This document shows, piece by piece, positions 22,643-36,521 of a DNA stretch of 64,000 nucleotides. Source of the DNA: Eumeta japonica (Eukaryota > Arthropoda > Insecta > Lepidoptera > Psychidae). Position 1 is the stretch's first letter, and each line of letters opens with the position of its first letter. The translations under genes were made by a program, and so were the position numbers. The notes beneath the pieces were generated by a model. That model saw only the letters and a program-made list of their open reading frames with translations, was not told the DNA's origin and ran no database searches. Location: NCBI GenBank assembly GCA_005406025.1, contig BGZK01001022.1, forward strand, positions 162,710 through 226,709, written 5' to 3'.

Positions 22643-22966
22643 ATGTCACATGCATTGAAACAGCGAGTTTTGATCTCTGTTTTGCCAGTCGAAATAAGAC
22701 AATTTCAGAACAATGCGACCGGCACATTCATTTATTTATGTCTTTATTTCAAGTCTGTCAGAATCGCATTTGTTTATTTTAAACAAAAATGAATGAAATC
22801 ATAATCGTCTGACAGCTGTCGTCAAATCGTTGTCAGGGATTTTAATCAATTAAAAATAAAATGAGTACCCCAAAATAGTAAAAGATATTACTGCGCTGTT
22901 TGTCTGAAATGGTCTTACTTCGACTGACAACAGATATCAAAACTCGTTGTTTCATTGCATGTGATA
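22643..22966. mobile_element. MITE with about 70-bp terminal inverted repeats
   Basis: The left end TCACATGCATTGAAACAGCG, then AGTTTTGATCTCTG and AGTCGAAATAAGAC is matched by the inverse of the right end, TCACATGCAATGAAACAACG, then AGTTTTGATATCTG and AGTCGAAGTAAGAC. Similarity persists for about 70 bases into CATTTCAGA. Total length is about 324 bases with no coding capacity. Target duplication is unclear. It sits upstream of carrier A. Confidence 0.7.
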
Positions 22967-23306
22967 TAAAAAATACAGTGTATGGCGCGGGATGAAACAA
23001 AGACCATTTCAGACCAGGGCGATGACAGCCATAGATGAATATAATATAATGACAGCCCTCGCTTCGCTCGGGCAGTCAACTCTCGCCCTCGTCAGAAATC
23101 GTCTTGTTTTACCCCTTGCCACACAATATACTATTTCTTACACCTTCCCAACTAGATTTCTTGGAATTCTTATAGCGTATATATTGAGTAACGTTTCGCT
23201 AGAATGGAATCACCATCGAAATGCATTTAGCCATTTTTAAATTCACAAACGGACTACTATTTTATTTCATTTATAGATTATACTGTTGTTGATGAACGAA
23301 AATAAA

Positions 23307-23720
23307 GTCACGTCTATTTCCCAGAAGAGTAGACGGAGACTAGATTTCCATATGGTATATGATCATCGGTTTCAGATGCTTAAAATTTAGCCCTTTTTCA
23401 ATATGCACCAGTTTGTTCTGCATGAGATTTTTAAGGGCGACTTTTACCGACCCTTACACACAATCACTCTATAGAATTGTTTTATCAGTTTACTTTCATT
23501 CATTTCTTCCAGTTACCCAAACCACCGCAACATACCTTTTCCTACTTTAGTCACATCTTTAAAACCACACCCCTCTCTGACATCACTGTTCCTTAATCCG
23601 TTTATGAAAGACGCCAAACACACACGCAGAGATCACATCTCCAGTGCATTTTTTGGTATGGCAAAAGGAAAAATGAAAGTAGAATACTTTCATTTATTTT
23701 TTTGCCACACCCAACTTTCA
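23307..23720 (+). repeat. Copy of the dispersed TTTCCCAGAAG family
   Basis: It begins CTATTTCCCAGAAGAGTAGA, then AGATTTCCATATGGTAT, and continues through CTTAAAATTTAGCCC, TCTATAGAATTGTTTT and TTTGCCACACCCAACTTT. The same order of blocks occurs at 41750-42090. No coding capacity is seen. It may be a SINE or the tail of a LINE. Confidence 0.6.
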
Positions 23721-26700
23721 AAATATAAAAAATACAAAATATAGCAAAATACAAAATAAGAGTGGGGATCAGGACCCCCAATGATGTACCTCATATAAAT
23801 AAATAAAATAAATGAGAAAGAAACATCAATGTACATTTTTAGGGATGGAATAAAACATTTATATTATAACAATATTTTAATATATTAAATACAATATCAC
23901 ACATTTCAAATTAACACAACACAAACTATAAAGATAATTGCAATTATTGTTACTTATATGATCTAAGTATATCCGCAGCACAGAACAATAATATAGGTAC
24001 TAACATATATGCGCTGGCTGATAACATTCTAAAATTTTACTTTAAATTCAAAGCATAAGAATTTCCATGGATTTAATTATTTTATTTACCCATAGATACA
24101 ATTTCCATAGAGGCTACTCTGTATTAATCAGTTGTGTCAATATGTTACAATATCTACATTACCTGAGTAAATTTGACAGAATTTATATGAATAATTATGG
24201 CGAAATTAGTGGATTTTCTTTGGTTGTGAATTCAGAATTAATATTTACAATGTTATTTTTTGTATTAAAAACCTACCATTATTTACAAAGCAGATACATT
24301 ATTATTTAAAAAAAACGGTGGCCATCTATTTGAGTATAGTAAAAATTCAAAACATTCAGATTATGACATTATCTATTTAAATTTATATTTCATTAGTGTA
24401 ATTGTAAGTATATATGCAAGTAATGCAGCAAATTTTAAATTAATGACTGATGAAATCATTTTTTACATGTTAAATGAACGACACAACACATTCGAAAAAA
24501 CGACATCTGTTATGAAACAGCGAAAGTATAAGGTAGCTGTGAACGAACATATTCAATAAAAATATTTTAATTGTTTAGTGAACAAAGATTAAAAAATATA
24601 TTTTGAATGTATGTAATAGAAACCTTAAATCATATATTTTGACAGTTCTAACAACAAATAAATGCAACAAATCAAAAACAGAACAGTTTATGGTTATTGG
24701 AACTAAGTTCGTTATCGCACGACACACCGCAAGGAGCTACGCACAAAAAAATATAACATTTTAGCATTAACATTGTATAGAATAAACGGCCCATACTGTA
24801 CAGCGGACCAAAAACGAGAAAGAAGCAACGGAGAAGCAACGGCGTACACACCGTCTCTCAACGAATCTACCTCTCTCTTTCTATAAGCAACACATATGCC
24901 CTGCCCGCTCCCTCTCTCTCTCTCTCTCTCTCTTAGCAGTCGAAGCTACGCTGTTATACGAATATAGCGTTTGAATGTATGTCTTGTGTATATACCTTAT
25001 ACACAATTGGTATATGTGTGTGGCATATTAAAGCTGTGTTAGCATGCTCAACTATCATATAGCGTCGCAACGTGTTCTGCTCTGTTTTTTTTTTATTTTT
25101 ACCTATGCCTTTTAGCATTATATTGCATATACATTTAGTATTATATTGACTATACGCCTAAGCCTTTTATTTTATAATATAGTTAGTAGGAAACATCTAC
25201 CAAAAAGCGTTCTTTTTCGTTCCGACTGGGTATCCCCGAGATACCACCTATTTCTTTCTATACCTACGTGTTAGTCCACGTCAAAATAATCTTAATTTTA
25301 TAGTTACTAAAAACAAATGAAACAGGTACTAATAAAATTTTCTTTTAATCATGTTATCAAAGATAATTCGATACTAAATACAGAAACACGATATAAATAA
25401 TATAATAGTCTTATGTTACAACATCAACGTCATGTCAGGTCACTTTTTTAAATATAAAATAAACTTTTTGGAATAACATAAATTTGACCTACTATCCAGC
25501 AGCTAATTTTCGGCACTCGCAAGAAATGAAGCTCCTTCTCGATAAAGTGAAAAAAAAATACATTAAAAAGAAGAAAAATATGCATTCCCAAAATGTATAA
25601 AAAAGTGGTGTTTGTACACAAATAGTGCTAACAACACAATATTACCTTTGATGTCACACTCACAAGTGCCTAGATTAGGTGCCCGTTAGACAGTCACTAC
25701 AATTAGATTTCTCAGAAACTTAAAAGTTTTTTTTTTTATAACATTTTTCAGTTCTAGACATTAGTTCAGTAAAATTCGTATTTATTACAATAGCATCCTC
25801 ACAATTTCTTCTATAAGTAGAGATTCCACATTTATATTCAGATATATTGAAACTCATAAAAAAGAACATCATCAAGTAACAAATACTATTAAGAAATGCA
25901 TTATATTTATGAACACAGACTTGTAAAAAACACATATATCTTGAAATTAATATTTTATATTAAATTTATGACATACAGAATAGGTAAGAATAAATACCAT
26001 TTTTACTAATTCCATAAGATTATCCACATCCTGATACTATATATTTAATACTGTTCAATATTCATTGTTACATCAATATTCACTAACCTACTTTCCGGGT
26101 ACTAAATTGTGAGAAATGATTCAATAGGAGCTAAAATACTTCATACAAAATACAAACAAATAATCATTATCTAAATTAGATAGCTACAAACAATAACCGG
26201 CATATCAAGTCAATTTCAGTATTCATTTTCTATCATCATTAAATTCAAACATTTCATATAACTTAATTCAAAATGGCCTTTCAAAAAAATACATCAGACG
26301 TTTCATTTGATTGTGTCACATTAAAGCAACAATATCAATAAAACAAAGATAATCCAAGGTCCGTGGCTGACATACAGGATGTAAAATAGAATTACAAATT
26401 AAAAACAAAATTTCGGTTTTAATCAAGACTATAAAATATAAAGAAACCATCCTACAGCTTAAATATTGTCAAAATTTCTTGTCGCCCCTATAGAGGCGGT
26501 GTAGAGGCTAAATTTTCTCATTAGTCTGAGTAACTTGATGTCTCACTCCCCCAGATTGGCTTAATGCAAGTACAAAGCTCTTAACTACAATTGTCACCAA
26601 TCTAGTGACAATCAACAGCTTGATGTGTTTGTTTGAGTTACGAGAAAAACGGTCTGATTTGACCATGTCAATGATAAATTAAGCCACAATCAAAATTTTA

Positions 26701-28163
26701 ACAAATTACATTCTGATTTGAAAGTAATGCGTTGCATCAGTCTGTATGACAGTATAGTCAAGGTTCCAAAAAGCTGTACAATTAGTACCTACTTAGTACT
26801 TTTCACTCAGGAATTATAATACATATATACAGTTAAAAATCTCCCATTATTCTGACTTCCGTGATTAAGGGACATTTATTATTATTTAGAAATATGTTTT
26901 ATACATTGCATTTTGGAAAATCTATTGCAAAAAAGTGTTTAGAAATTAGACCAAATGAGAGTGACAGAAACTTTCATAAGAAAATTTTTCCTGATGTCCA
27001 CAGTTTGAATAACAAGCATAGTTCTTAAATTCCATTATCTATATTTAAAATTTTTCATTTGTAAATAATGATATATTTCAATTGAATCATGTTTAATTCT
27101 TTGATATGTCTTGATAGCTTCAAGTCTGCCATAATAACAGCATAAAAGGTAAAATCACTCTTATCAATAATAGTGTTATTCATCTTATGCTCAGAAACAA
27201 TTCTTGATTATATTCAAATGCATCTAAAATACATATATTCATATTAAATCTTTAAGGGGAAATGAAAAACAGAAAATAGCAAAACACACTTTTCTACCAA
27301 TTTATAGCAGCTGTCTTTTCATCACAAAATGAACCAATTTATTTTTTTAATATAACTAAAAAAGAATAAAAGTATTTGTAAAACAATTGACAACAAAGGA
27401 TAGTTATGCCTAAATTATTTATTTTTGAGTGTATTACAGACCAAATGAGTAATATTTCTTAAAATGACTGTACCTTTCAGATGGTCATGTCCAAATCGTA
27501 TACAATTTTAGGTACGTCAACCTCATTAAATATATAAAATTAAAATCTATATCGATATATAGCGTCTAAATATTTAGAAATGATTTTATGGTAATAACGG
27601 TTTAGTTGTGTTAGTTTTTTATTTAAGACACAAAAAGATTTGAATATAACTTCATACATAACCCTAACTTTTAACAGTAATGTTAATCTGTTATTAAAAT
27701 TTGTAAAAAAGAAATATACACCATTCTAAAAACTAACTACGAGTGACAAAATGATATATCACTTTGCCATTACGTATTAATGTTTCAAAATAGTTTTATT
27801 CTTTACCTTTTAAAGTCAAACTTTAACAGCGTGCTGTCAGTTATTGGATCGGGTATAAAAAAATTAATGAACTTGCTACTGTAAAGGCATTATATATAAA
27901 TTTCGCGCAACTACCTAAAACAACCGACCCTGGCACTTATACAGTTGTATTTAGTAATTGTTTTGATAATGAATGTATGAACATAAAAATGTTCACATTT
28001 TGTACAAAGTTATATTAACTCCTTTCAAATTCAGTTTCTTAATCTACTTAGAAATGATTTGTTCTAGTAACTTCTGTTCTGTATAATCAATTTTATAATA
28101 ATAAATATGTATGTAAGTTAAAATAAATAAACATTAAAAAATGAAAATACACGAGCATAAAAA
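23721..28163. other. 4.4-kb spacer between carrier genes A and B
   Basis: No supported exon. It contains a (CT)n run at 24911-24932 within a repeat-like GC-richer patch (24740-25290). The sequence just above 28163 should include the 3' untranslated region of carrier B. Confidence 0.45.
24911..24932 (+). repeat. (CT)n microsatellite
   Basis: An uninterrupted CT dinucleotide run of about 11 units. Confidence 0.8.
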
Positions 28164-31100
28164 TCAAATTTTCTGTTCATATTTTATTTCAATATATTTT
28201 TGTGCATCTTTCAGAATATCCCAAAAAACGAGCAAACATACTGTATGAGGGGCTTGCCGTAAGTAAGATGGACCTAAGCCTTTATAGAAAGCAGTCAATC
28301 CTTCAGTTCTCTTGATCTTGCGGGTGCAATCTATAATGCCTCTATACAAAAGGCCATTGCCTTTGGCATCGATAGCTGCAAAAAAAAATGAATTAGTAAA
28401 AAAATGGGATGATAATAAATCATCTATTGATGAAATATTGGTTTTGAATGTGGTGATTGAATTTTAAAGGTACCATTAAGCAATATGTACTATTAAACAT
28501 AAATAAAAACTAGACATATGCGATTATTTTCGAGAGGGAACTACCTTCCGAATGAGCGGTAAATTTATAAAATATAACAACATAATATTTTAAGTGTTAG
28601 ATTATATATTATCTTATAAAGATATCTTTGAATTTCAATGAAAATCACATAGTTAATTTTTCATACTGTATTTTTGCATAAAAAACACATTAAATATGTG
28701 TGACAGAGTTTGAATATTTAACAGAAGATTTGATACAAACCTTATTCAAACTACAGCTACTAAAAAACAATGAGGCTATTCTCAATTTTTTTCAGGTTAT
28801 ATCTACTTTTAGAGATACAATGAGATAGCAATGCTTTTTAATATTCTTTTAATATAAATACGAATAATAAATTTTAGGGTATGTAGTTTCGAAGACAATC
28901 GATTCGGATCCACAAGTGATTTTATAATTGTCTTATTTAAGTAACTAATATTAAAGTATATACTTTGTGCATATGTTTATATTCCTATACAACCTCTTAT
29001 TTATAGATAACGTAGATAGTTTTTTAGTCAAACAGTAATTTTTATGATATAGTTATCTAGAATGACAATAGTAATATCATACACAATAAATAATAAGATA
29101 ATGAATGTCAAGATTGGTGAATATTTAAACTAAAGCATATCTTCAGATTAAAAAAAGATAAAAAATAGCCTAGATTTTGTATGCAACCTTGATTATTGTA
29201 TGCAAAAGATAATGGTCATATAACTAAAATCTAGTCTTTGTTTATGATATGATATTTTATATTATCTTTAGATTAAAGATGTTTAATTTACGTCATGTAT
29301 GCTGAGCAAATGGACACAAATATTTCACCTTTTAATTATTGATGTGTACCAAGAGCAATTGTATTGTTCAAAAAGTACTATTACTACATGACTTTTTTAA
29401 TATAGTTCTAGTTGTTCATAACATTTAAACAGTGTTATAACATCAAATATATGTTCCATAATGCAAATGATTGTAATAAATAAAAACCTTTCCCTACTAC
29501 ATGCAAATGCATGTAACCTAATTACATGGAAATGCATGTATTTAAAACAGGTACCTAATCATAATTTCATTTCTAATTTAATTTTAATTTGATTTTTCAA
29601 ATAAAAAAGTAAAAATCATTACGTTGATTATATAGTCGAGTCATAATAACATCCATTGGTGTAAGTACTACAGTTTTAAATAAAGCTCCGATGTTACTGG
29701 CCACAAATGCCGACAAGTACTTTGATTGTTGAAACAAGTTATTCCGATTCATCCATTCCTTGGTACTGAAATAAAAAGAAATACAAGAGAATTCATACAT
29801 AAGATTTAATTAAAGACATTTAAATTATTAAATAAAAATAAAACAACATGAAATTCAAAATCATAATTGCGATCCATTTCTCAATAATTATCTAATTAAG
29901 AAGTGGATTTTAAATTGTTGATGTATGATTTATGTGACTATAAAAAAATACAAAATTAAGGAAAAGGTTTATTTCATAGTACCATATAATAAATTATATC
30001 TACTATAAATTTAACTGTAAAACCTACTATAAAATATGTAGAAATTTGGATGGTGCAATGCATCCAAATAATTAGATATTTTTAAATAAAAAATACAGAA
30101 ATTATATTATAAAAATTGACTATTAATAACATGGATATTGCAAAATATTTGAAAGACTAATGCAACCTAAATATAAAAATTTTAAAATAAAAAACAAACA
30201 TTCAATTGAAAATGATTTAAGCAATAGTTACCTAAAAAGGATCTCATGTAAATTAAAAGGAAAATAGTGATAGAAAATAAATTAATTAAATAAATTAAAT
30301 GAAAATTATTAAATTTAAATTTCAAACATGTCATCACCTCGGGTCTGACCCTAACCCATAGGTCCCCATTACACTAAATGGCATTGCTGCAATGAATTAC
30401 TAAAAAAAGAGAAGTTGGATTGGATAAAATGTAGAACCATTATCCTTTATGGTTCAGCTGCAAATACATAAAAGTGGTTCTTAAACATTTCAGCCCAAAG
30501 GAAGTGCCACAGCCATTCAGAGAGAGTTGTCATCAAGTAATATGCCAAAATCAGAAAACGCAATGATAGATAAAATATAATGTAAAATATCACCATAAAT
30601 ATAGAATTAACCTCTGTATGCAATCCTCAATTGAATTCAAATCTTTCATTATTCACTATCAACAAAGATAGATGAGTTTCAACAATTTCAATTGCTGTAA
30701 AAATTGGCCTTTGCCGTTTTTAGGGTTCCGAGCTAAAATGGTAAAAACGAAACACTTATAGTTTTGTCATGTCTGTCTGTCCATCCATATGTCACAAGCA
30801 TTTTATTCAAGAACTACAAGATATATATTCATGAAATTTATATTGCAGATGTCTTGTATAAGCCGCTACCTAGTTTGGTAGTTAAATAACAAAGTAAACA
30901 TTTCTAGAGGGGGTACCTCATATATGTAACAGAATCTAAAAAAAATTTTATTCAGCAAATATCATGTGAGCCATAGATTTTGACAGTTTTTTTAAACACT
31001 AAGGTTTCTAAGCAATTTTTCTGATTATGTGAATAATTTTGGAAGTAATAGCTCCGAAAGTAGCGTAAATTGTATACCCCCTAATATTTTCTAAATTATA

Positions 31101-33179
31101 TGTCCAAAAAATATGAAAAAAACGAAGGTAATATTTAATAAATACTTTCAATGATAATTATTTTGAGCATAATCGGATATTGTTTTTGAGTTATTGCTAA
31201 AAAACTGCACCAAAAGAATGTAAGTGCCATGAAAATGTGCTCTTTTGTTGATGCACTTTACACTAGTTTAATAGTAACAGTCGACATACCTACTTGTTTT
31301 TCTAGTTATAGGCGACTAAAGTGCTTGTAACTATTCTGTGCGGGAAACATGGCAAAAGTGTAACAATGTACTTTTTTCATCTGTAGTGCATTTCTTTGTA
31401 ATAATGACTTTGGAACCTTATAATGAGCATGGTCTGACATGCTCTTGACCAATTTTTATTATTTTAGTAGAACCCATGCAAACATTTAGAATGTAATATT
31501 TAAAATATGTAAACCTTATAAATATTATAATTAGCCTAATTAATTAATTAGTGAAGCCTTTTAATATTATAATTATAATTATTCAACTATAAGTCAGTCA
31601 CATAGACATAGGTGTATAAATTGCATTTATATATGATGATCTATTGCTAGAAGTATTTCCTGCCTTATGGTAATGTTGGTTAATATGTTATTGCACATGA
31701 TTATGCATTAAATTTTGAAGTATGTCAAACTATTATTTGGTTATAGATTGCTGTCCTGAGGATTAAATGAGTACAAAATAAAATTGAATCAAACTTAAAT
31801 GACAATATAGTTGTATAATCACATCTAAAATATAATTAAGTAACAATAGAAGATATGATTATGTAAAAAGAAATATAATTAATAAATTAATACTTTATAT
31901 GTAACACATAATGCATAGATCTTTGCTGCTCTAAATTGTCAGCAAATGAGTACACATACAAGCAATCAATGCAATGTGTAAGTAAGTACAATACTCCCAA
32001 ACCCCTCCTTTTTTTCTACTGTGTTCCTATTTTACACCAATGCAACCCTTCCTGTGACTAATTTCACATAAGCACAGATTTGTGCATTGTATAATAATAC
32101 ATAGACCAGTTTATCAGATTTCATTTTTAAGAGCCTAATAAACATAATAAATACTCAATGTTCAAATTTTAATAAAGCTACAATAAGTGCAACATTATCA
32201 TTCCAAAAAATTATAAACATAAACTCAAAAGCACGAAACCTGCCACCGAAATGGTTAAAAGAAGTGATATAAATAACTACATTGGATTTACCATTCAAAA
32301 GCTGCTATTTGTGATGCTGAACCAAGAGAGTTTCTTATCATCATGCCATGAGCTCCTCTCCATAACCCATAAAACCCGTGCTTTCCATAAATCTCCTTAA
32401 ATGCAAACACAGTTCCTTTATGACCATGCTGTGTGCCAACTGCGATTTTTTCTGAAGAATATGACATTAATTGCGTTTTCACTAATTGCAAGGGGCTGCC
32501 GAAAAAAGCACCGAACATGCCTGCTACAGCACCGAAGAATAAGCTGTTTGTGAATTTTGTATGCTTATGTTGATCTCTCAAAAGCCCATAATTGTCTGCT
32601 GTCTGATATACACCCAGCCTATAACAAATCTTTGTACTTAGTTATTAATAAATAAAATTAATATTACATACATTAATTTTGTTTTTTTTTTGAGAGAAAT
32701 TAATATAAAAATTCTGGAGAAAAGAAAGAACTTTGGCTATTTTTTCATATGTTTATGAGTTGAAAAAGCAAATTAGATCAAGATGGATTACCTAGCATTT
32801 ACTAATAAAATTACACAAAAATGCAATTTCTTGCAAAATTAAACGAATTGATATTGCATACCAAAGCTCTCAATTACCTCAAGAACCTTATGATTTGCCA
32901 AGAATTAACACACATAAAAGAAGAAGAAAACAAACACTACCTTATACCATTTACCACCCATTGGAACCATAATGCTGGTATTAGGCCCTTCTGGAGAGCT
33001 ACAATTCCTTCATGTCTTACAATATTGTATATTGCATGAGGAATATTTTTATAATGGACAGCGTGCTGACCTTTTGCTTTCAGCTCACCTTGCAGTTGCA
33101 TCCTTGTTTTAATAACATCAAAAGGATTACTGAAGAACCCTGCACCGACACCAGCCAAACCACCAATAAGGAAATCCAT
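28164..33179 (-). CDS. Mitochondrial carrier B, SLC25A34/35-like, 306 residues, four exons
   Basis: Exons on the minus strand: 32941-33179, 32292-32618, 29623-29765 and 28164-28375, with GT-AG junctions and phases 2, 2, 1. The total is 921 bases ending in TGA. The chosen start gives MDFLIGGLAGVGAGFFSNPF, which matches the canonical N terminus of SLC25A35 relatives. An upstream in-frame ATG at 33251 would add 24 residues. Carrier signatures: NPFDVIKTRMQLQGE, SPLQLVKTQLMS and TPMDVIMTRLYNQ. The segment EKIAVGTQHGHKG and the ending LRQAPHTVCLLVFWDILKDA also fit the family. It is more diverged from A and C than they are from each other. It shares introns 1 and 3 with A. It lacks the A/C intron before 'LFRGVT' and instead has a phase-2 intron about 20 codons later (after Phe-Glu). 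Expected inner-membrane transporter; substrate unknown. Confidence 0.88.
30715..30960 (+). repeat. Dispersed insect repeat with GTCTGTCTGTCC core
   Basis: TTTTTAGGGTTCCGAGCTAA, then GTCATGTCTGTCTGTCC and a long AT-rich tail with GAGGGGGTACCTC. This is the 'GGGTTCCG...GTCTGTCTGTC' family common in moths and butterflies, related to the copy at 11614. It lies in intron 2 of carrier B. The family link is from memory. Confidence 0.5.
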
Positions 33180-33251
33180 TATACTAGAAAGTATATGCCT
33201 CTTAGTATAATTTTCTAAAATGTTTTGATTACTAACCAAACTCGCCTCCAC

Positions 33252-36200
33252 ACAGTGTATTAGATGAAATTGAACTATGATATAATTAAAGATAACAATC
33301 TCTTTTTATGGACACTCATCACACTGATATTTTATTTAACACTAATGAAAAATATATATATATATAAATTTATAACAAGTCTAAAACATCAAAAGCAGCC
33401 ACTGAGATATTTTTTTGAAATACAATGTGTCTATTTAATGTTCTCAATAATTTTTTTCTGATTACAATAGACTTCTTCATCTCGAAACTTTATTTTGTAT
33501 GGAAGTTCTGTATGTTACAAGTTGCACAAATTAAATAAAACTGTAACTCAAATGTAATTCTAAATTTAAATAAAAAGTGGGAAGTAATTAATGTTAATTA
33601 ATGGTTGGGAACTTTTAAATCTGTTTCTTATGATGGATAGCATAATTATATAATTGGCATAGAAATATAGATATCTTTTAACTCTAATAAATTTAATAAT
33701 AAATGTCATTTAATTCTATGCTAATTTTTACGTTTGACAACTTGTATAGATTAATTAAAAGTGATAAATAAAAACAAATCACATTAAATGTTGAAAATTA
33801 AAGTTTGATCTAATATGTTGACGAGTTAACTATCATAACAAGCAATCATTATTTGTATTCCAAAATTTCTACACTTACTAAATACTAATAATCCAAATGG
33901 TAGATTGTAAATACACAAACAAAATGTTTAGAAATTTTAATTTGAAAAATTTTTTTTTGGCTCTATTAAAGGGTTTTATTAAAGGCTCTATTAAAGGGTA
34001 TTAAGGGTTTAAAAAACACTGAAAAAACATAGAAAATATTTGCAGTTTTTTTTTATTGTTATTTCTATGATATGTGTTACTTTAATTTGAATAAATATGT
34101 ATATCATTTATTATATAAAGCATATGTGGGCAAGCACCGGCTCGCAGGCCACATCCGGCCCATGAGACATTTTGAAAAATTTCATTCTGATATCTAATGC
34201 TAAAAATTATGAACACTAGTTTAAAATACACTACTTTTTGAATGCGGCCCGCGAATGTATTTGCACACTAAAGTTTGGCCCACAACGGGTCAAAGGTTGC
34301 CCATACCTGATATAAAGGATAATAATTATGGGATTATTGACTATATAAAAAAAAAAGATTTTTTTTATAATGTGATCTGAGTATTTAACATATACACTTC
34401 ATTAAAATTTAATTCTATATTTTATATCTAATATCGATTGTTAATTGCAATCAAAGTTGTTAATAATGTATATAAACAACTTTGATTTTAATTATTTCAT
34501 TGAAATTTTATTAATTTAATTCTAACAGAATTCTTTAATTTAAATTTTAGGAATAAAAATAAAACAAGTAACATGATTACAAAGACATCAATAAGTTATT
34601 AAAATATATAACATTAAAAAACCAAACAATATATTAAAATATGTAATTATGCCAAAAATATAACATAAGATACTAACCTTGAATAGTACGTAGATATTAA
34701 TTTTTCCACTACAACTAGATTATGTAATACCCCGTAATTTACACTTACAATAACATACGCTCCCACTGAAATAAAAAAGTTTGAATGAAATAGTGTGGTC
34801 CGGGTTTTTATGTATTGTGATCTATATACGATACTTATCCAAAATTAAATTGTCGGTACCGACCCCTAACCCGGTTCTGATTTAAAAATTTAAATACTAC
34901 GCAATACTTTTTAAAACTTTAAAGATGCATTTTTTTATTCATTTTTTTTAGGCATGCCCCATTTTATTGTAACATATACTTTTTAAATTAATATAACGAT
35001 AGAAGTCTTACCATGCAAGACGACATGAGCTAGAAAACATCATGAATCTATTTCAGTTTATTTTAAGTACATTTCCGCTAGTTTCGTAACTTTTCTGTTT
35101 TCCATTTTTACATCGTTTCAAAACATTGTCAAAGTAGTCCGTAAACGCTCAGAGGTTTACGAAATTTCTAATAGTGTGAGCAGTTTTGAACACCATAAAT
35201 GCAAAATTTTTATCATTTGATGACGATAAAAGCTCTCAGATTGAAAGAGAATAGATAACAAATTCAGTAAAATTATGTACTATTTCTGTTCATACCGCCA
35301 AGGCTGACTTATAAAGTATATCGGTAGGTAGGCCGTCCGTTTGTATGACAAAAATATCACATATATGAAGCGTATTTAAACGTGTTTACTATGTTAATCT
35401 ACATCTTGTAAAATATAGTGTTTTGTGTAACCTTTGTCTGCTTTCTCATTAGCATCTATAACTACGTCTAGATAGGGATAGAGAGCATTTCGATCGTAAA
35501 AATTGTATTAATATTGTCTATGTGAACTTAAAAGTACAGAACACTGATATGGCGATAAAAATTTAGTAATAAAATTTTCCATATCTCATATGTCTTAAAA
35601 TTTTTAGTACCCAAGTATATAATTGGATTTGAACTCATTTTTAGATCAGCAAATGTATGTCTTCTATCCATGAAGTCAAGCGTCAACCGTTTCTGTTCAT
35701 GCTTATCTGTGTTGTTTAGATACGACAAACGACTTTTTAAATTTCAAACGTCAAAAATACCCTTTTACTTACCATAACCCTACATAAGTACACAGTGAAC
35801 TAAATAAAATATGTAATGGAATCGAAATAAATAGGAACAGTGATCAAATGCAGCCATTTTGATGAATCGCGTTTTAAATGTGAGTTCTATTTTAACAGGC
35901 AAACTATCTTTCAAAAATTATAACTACGTTTTTAAAATAACATTAACAATGGAAAATGTATTCTGACATCAAATTAAAAAAAAAAGATGTAGTTCAGACA
36001 TCTTGATCTATAAAATAATTACGGCCAATTGGGCTTATTAAGGCCCAATTTTAGAAATCTTTAGAAATATAATTTTTGTCTATGTTAGTTGTTATTCTGT
36101 ACCTCTTTGCTATTCTGTGATTATTATTTTGATTTGTACAAAACAGATGATTGAGATTACCTAAAATGTCACTGTACAGTCTTGTCATATATTCATCTAT

Positions 36201-36521
36201 GGCCTTGACCATGTAAAGGTGAATGTTATCGCGATGCTTATGCATGTATGATGTAAATAGAGTAAATCATATACACTGTATTGGTGATGTAAAATCAAAT
36301 GTTTCAGTGATCAGAGATCTATAAAGTTTTTATTGCTATGGAAATTAAAGCAATTTATTTAATTTAAAGTTTAGTACTTAGGTAATACACCTCAAATCTA
36401 AAAGATATCGAGTATTATATTTACATTACTGTTATCATTTAGTAAATATAGGTCAGCGAATGATACGTATTGTGCACAATTTTAGAAAATAAAGGAACAT
36501 CCTACATTTCTAGGATCATAA
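33252..36521. other. Divergent intergenic region between carriers B and C
   Basis: B reads left and C reads right from this 3.3-kb gap, so any promoters of the two lie here. It holds the hAT MITE at 34121-34309 and a small array of CTATTAAAGGG-like units near 33960-34010. No exon seen and no confident promoter motif. Confidence 0.5.
34121..34309. mobile_element. hAT-type MITE with perfect 8-bp target duplication
   Basis: The element begins CATATGTGGGCAAGCACCGG and ends (inverse) CAGGTATGGGCAACCTTTGA. It is flanked on both sides by ATATAAAG (34113-34120 and 34310-34317). The 189-base interior, with GCGGCCCGCG, has no coding capacity. An 8-bp duplication and 'YGGGCAA' ends are usual for hAT elements. 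Confidence 0.82.

Noticed and set aside
32578..32584. Suspected frame break in carrier B exon 2
   Set aside because: On recount the run is four A bases and the frame is continuous from 32618 to 32292.
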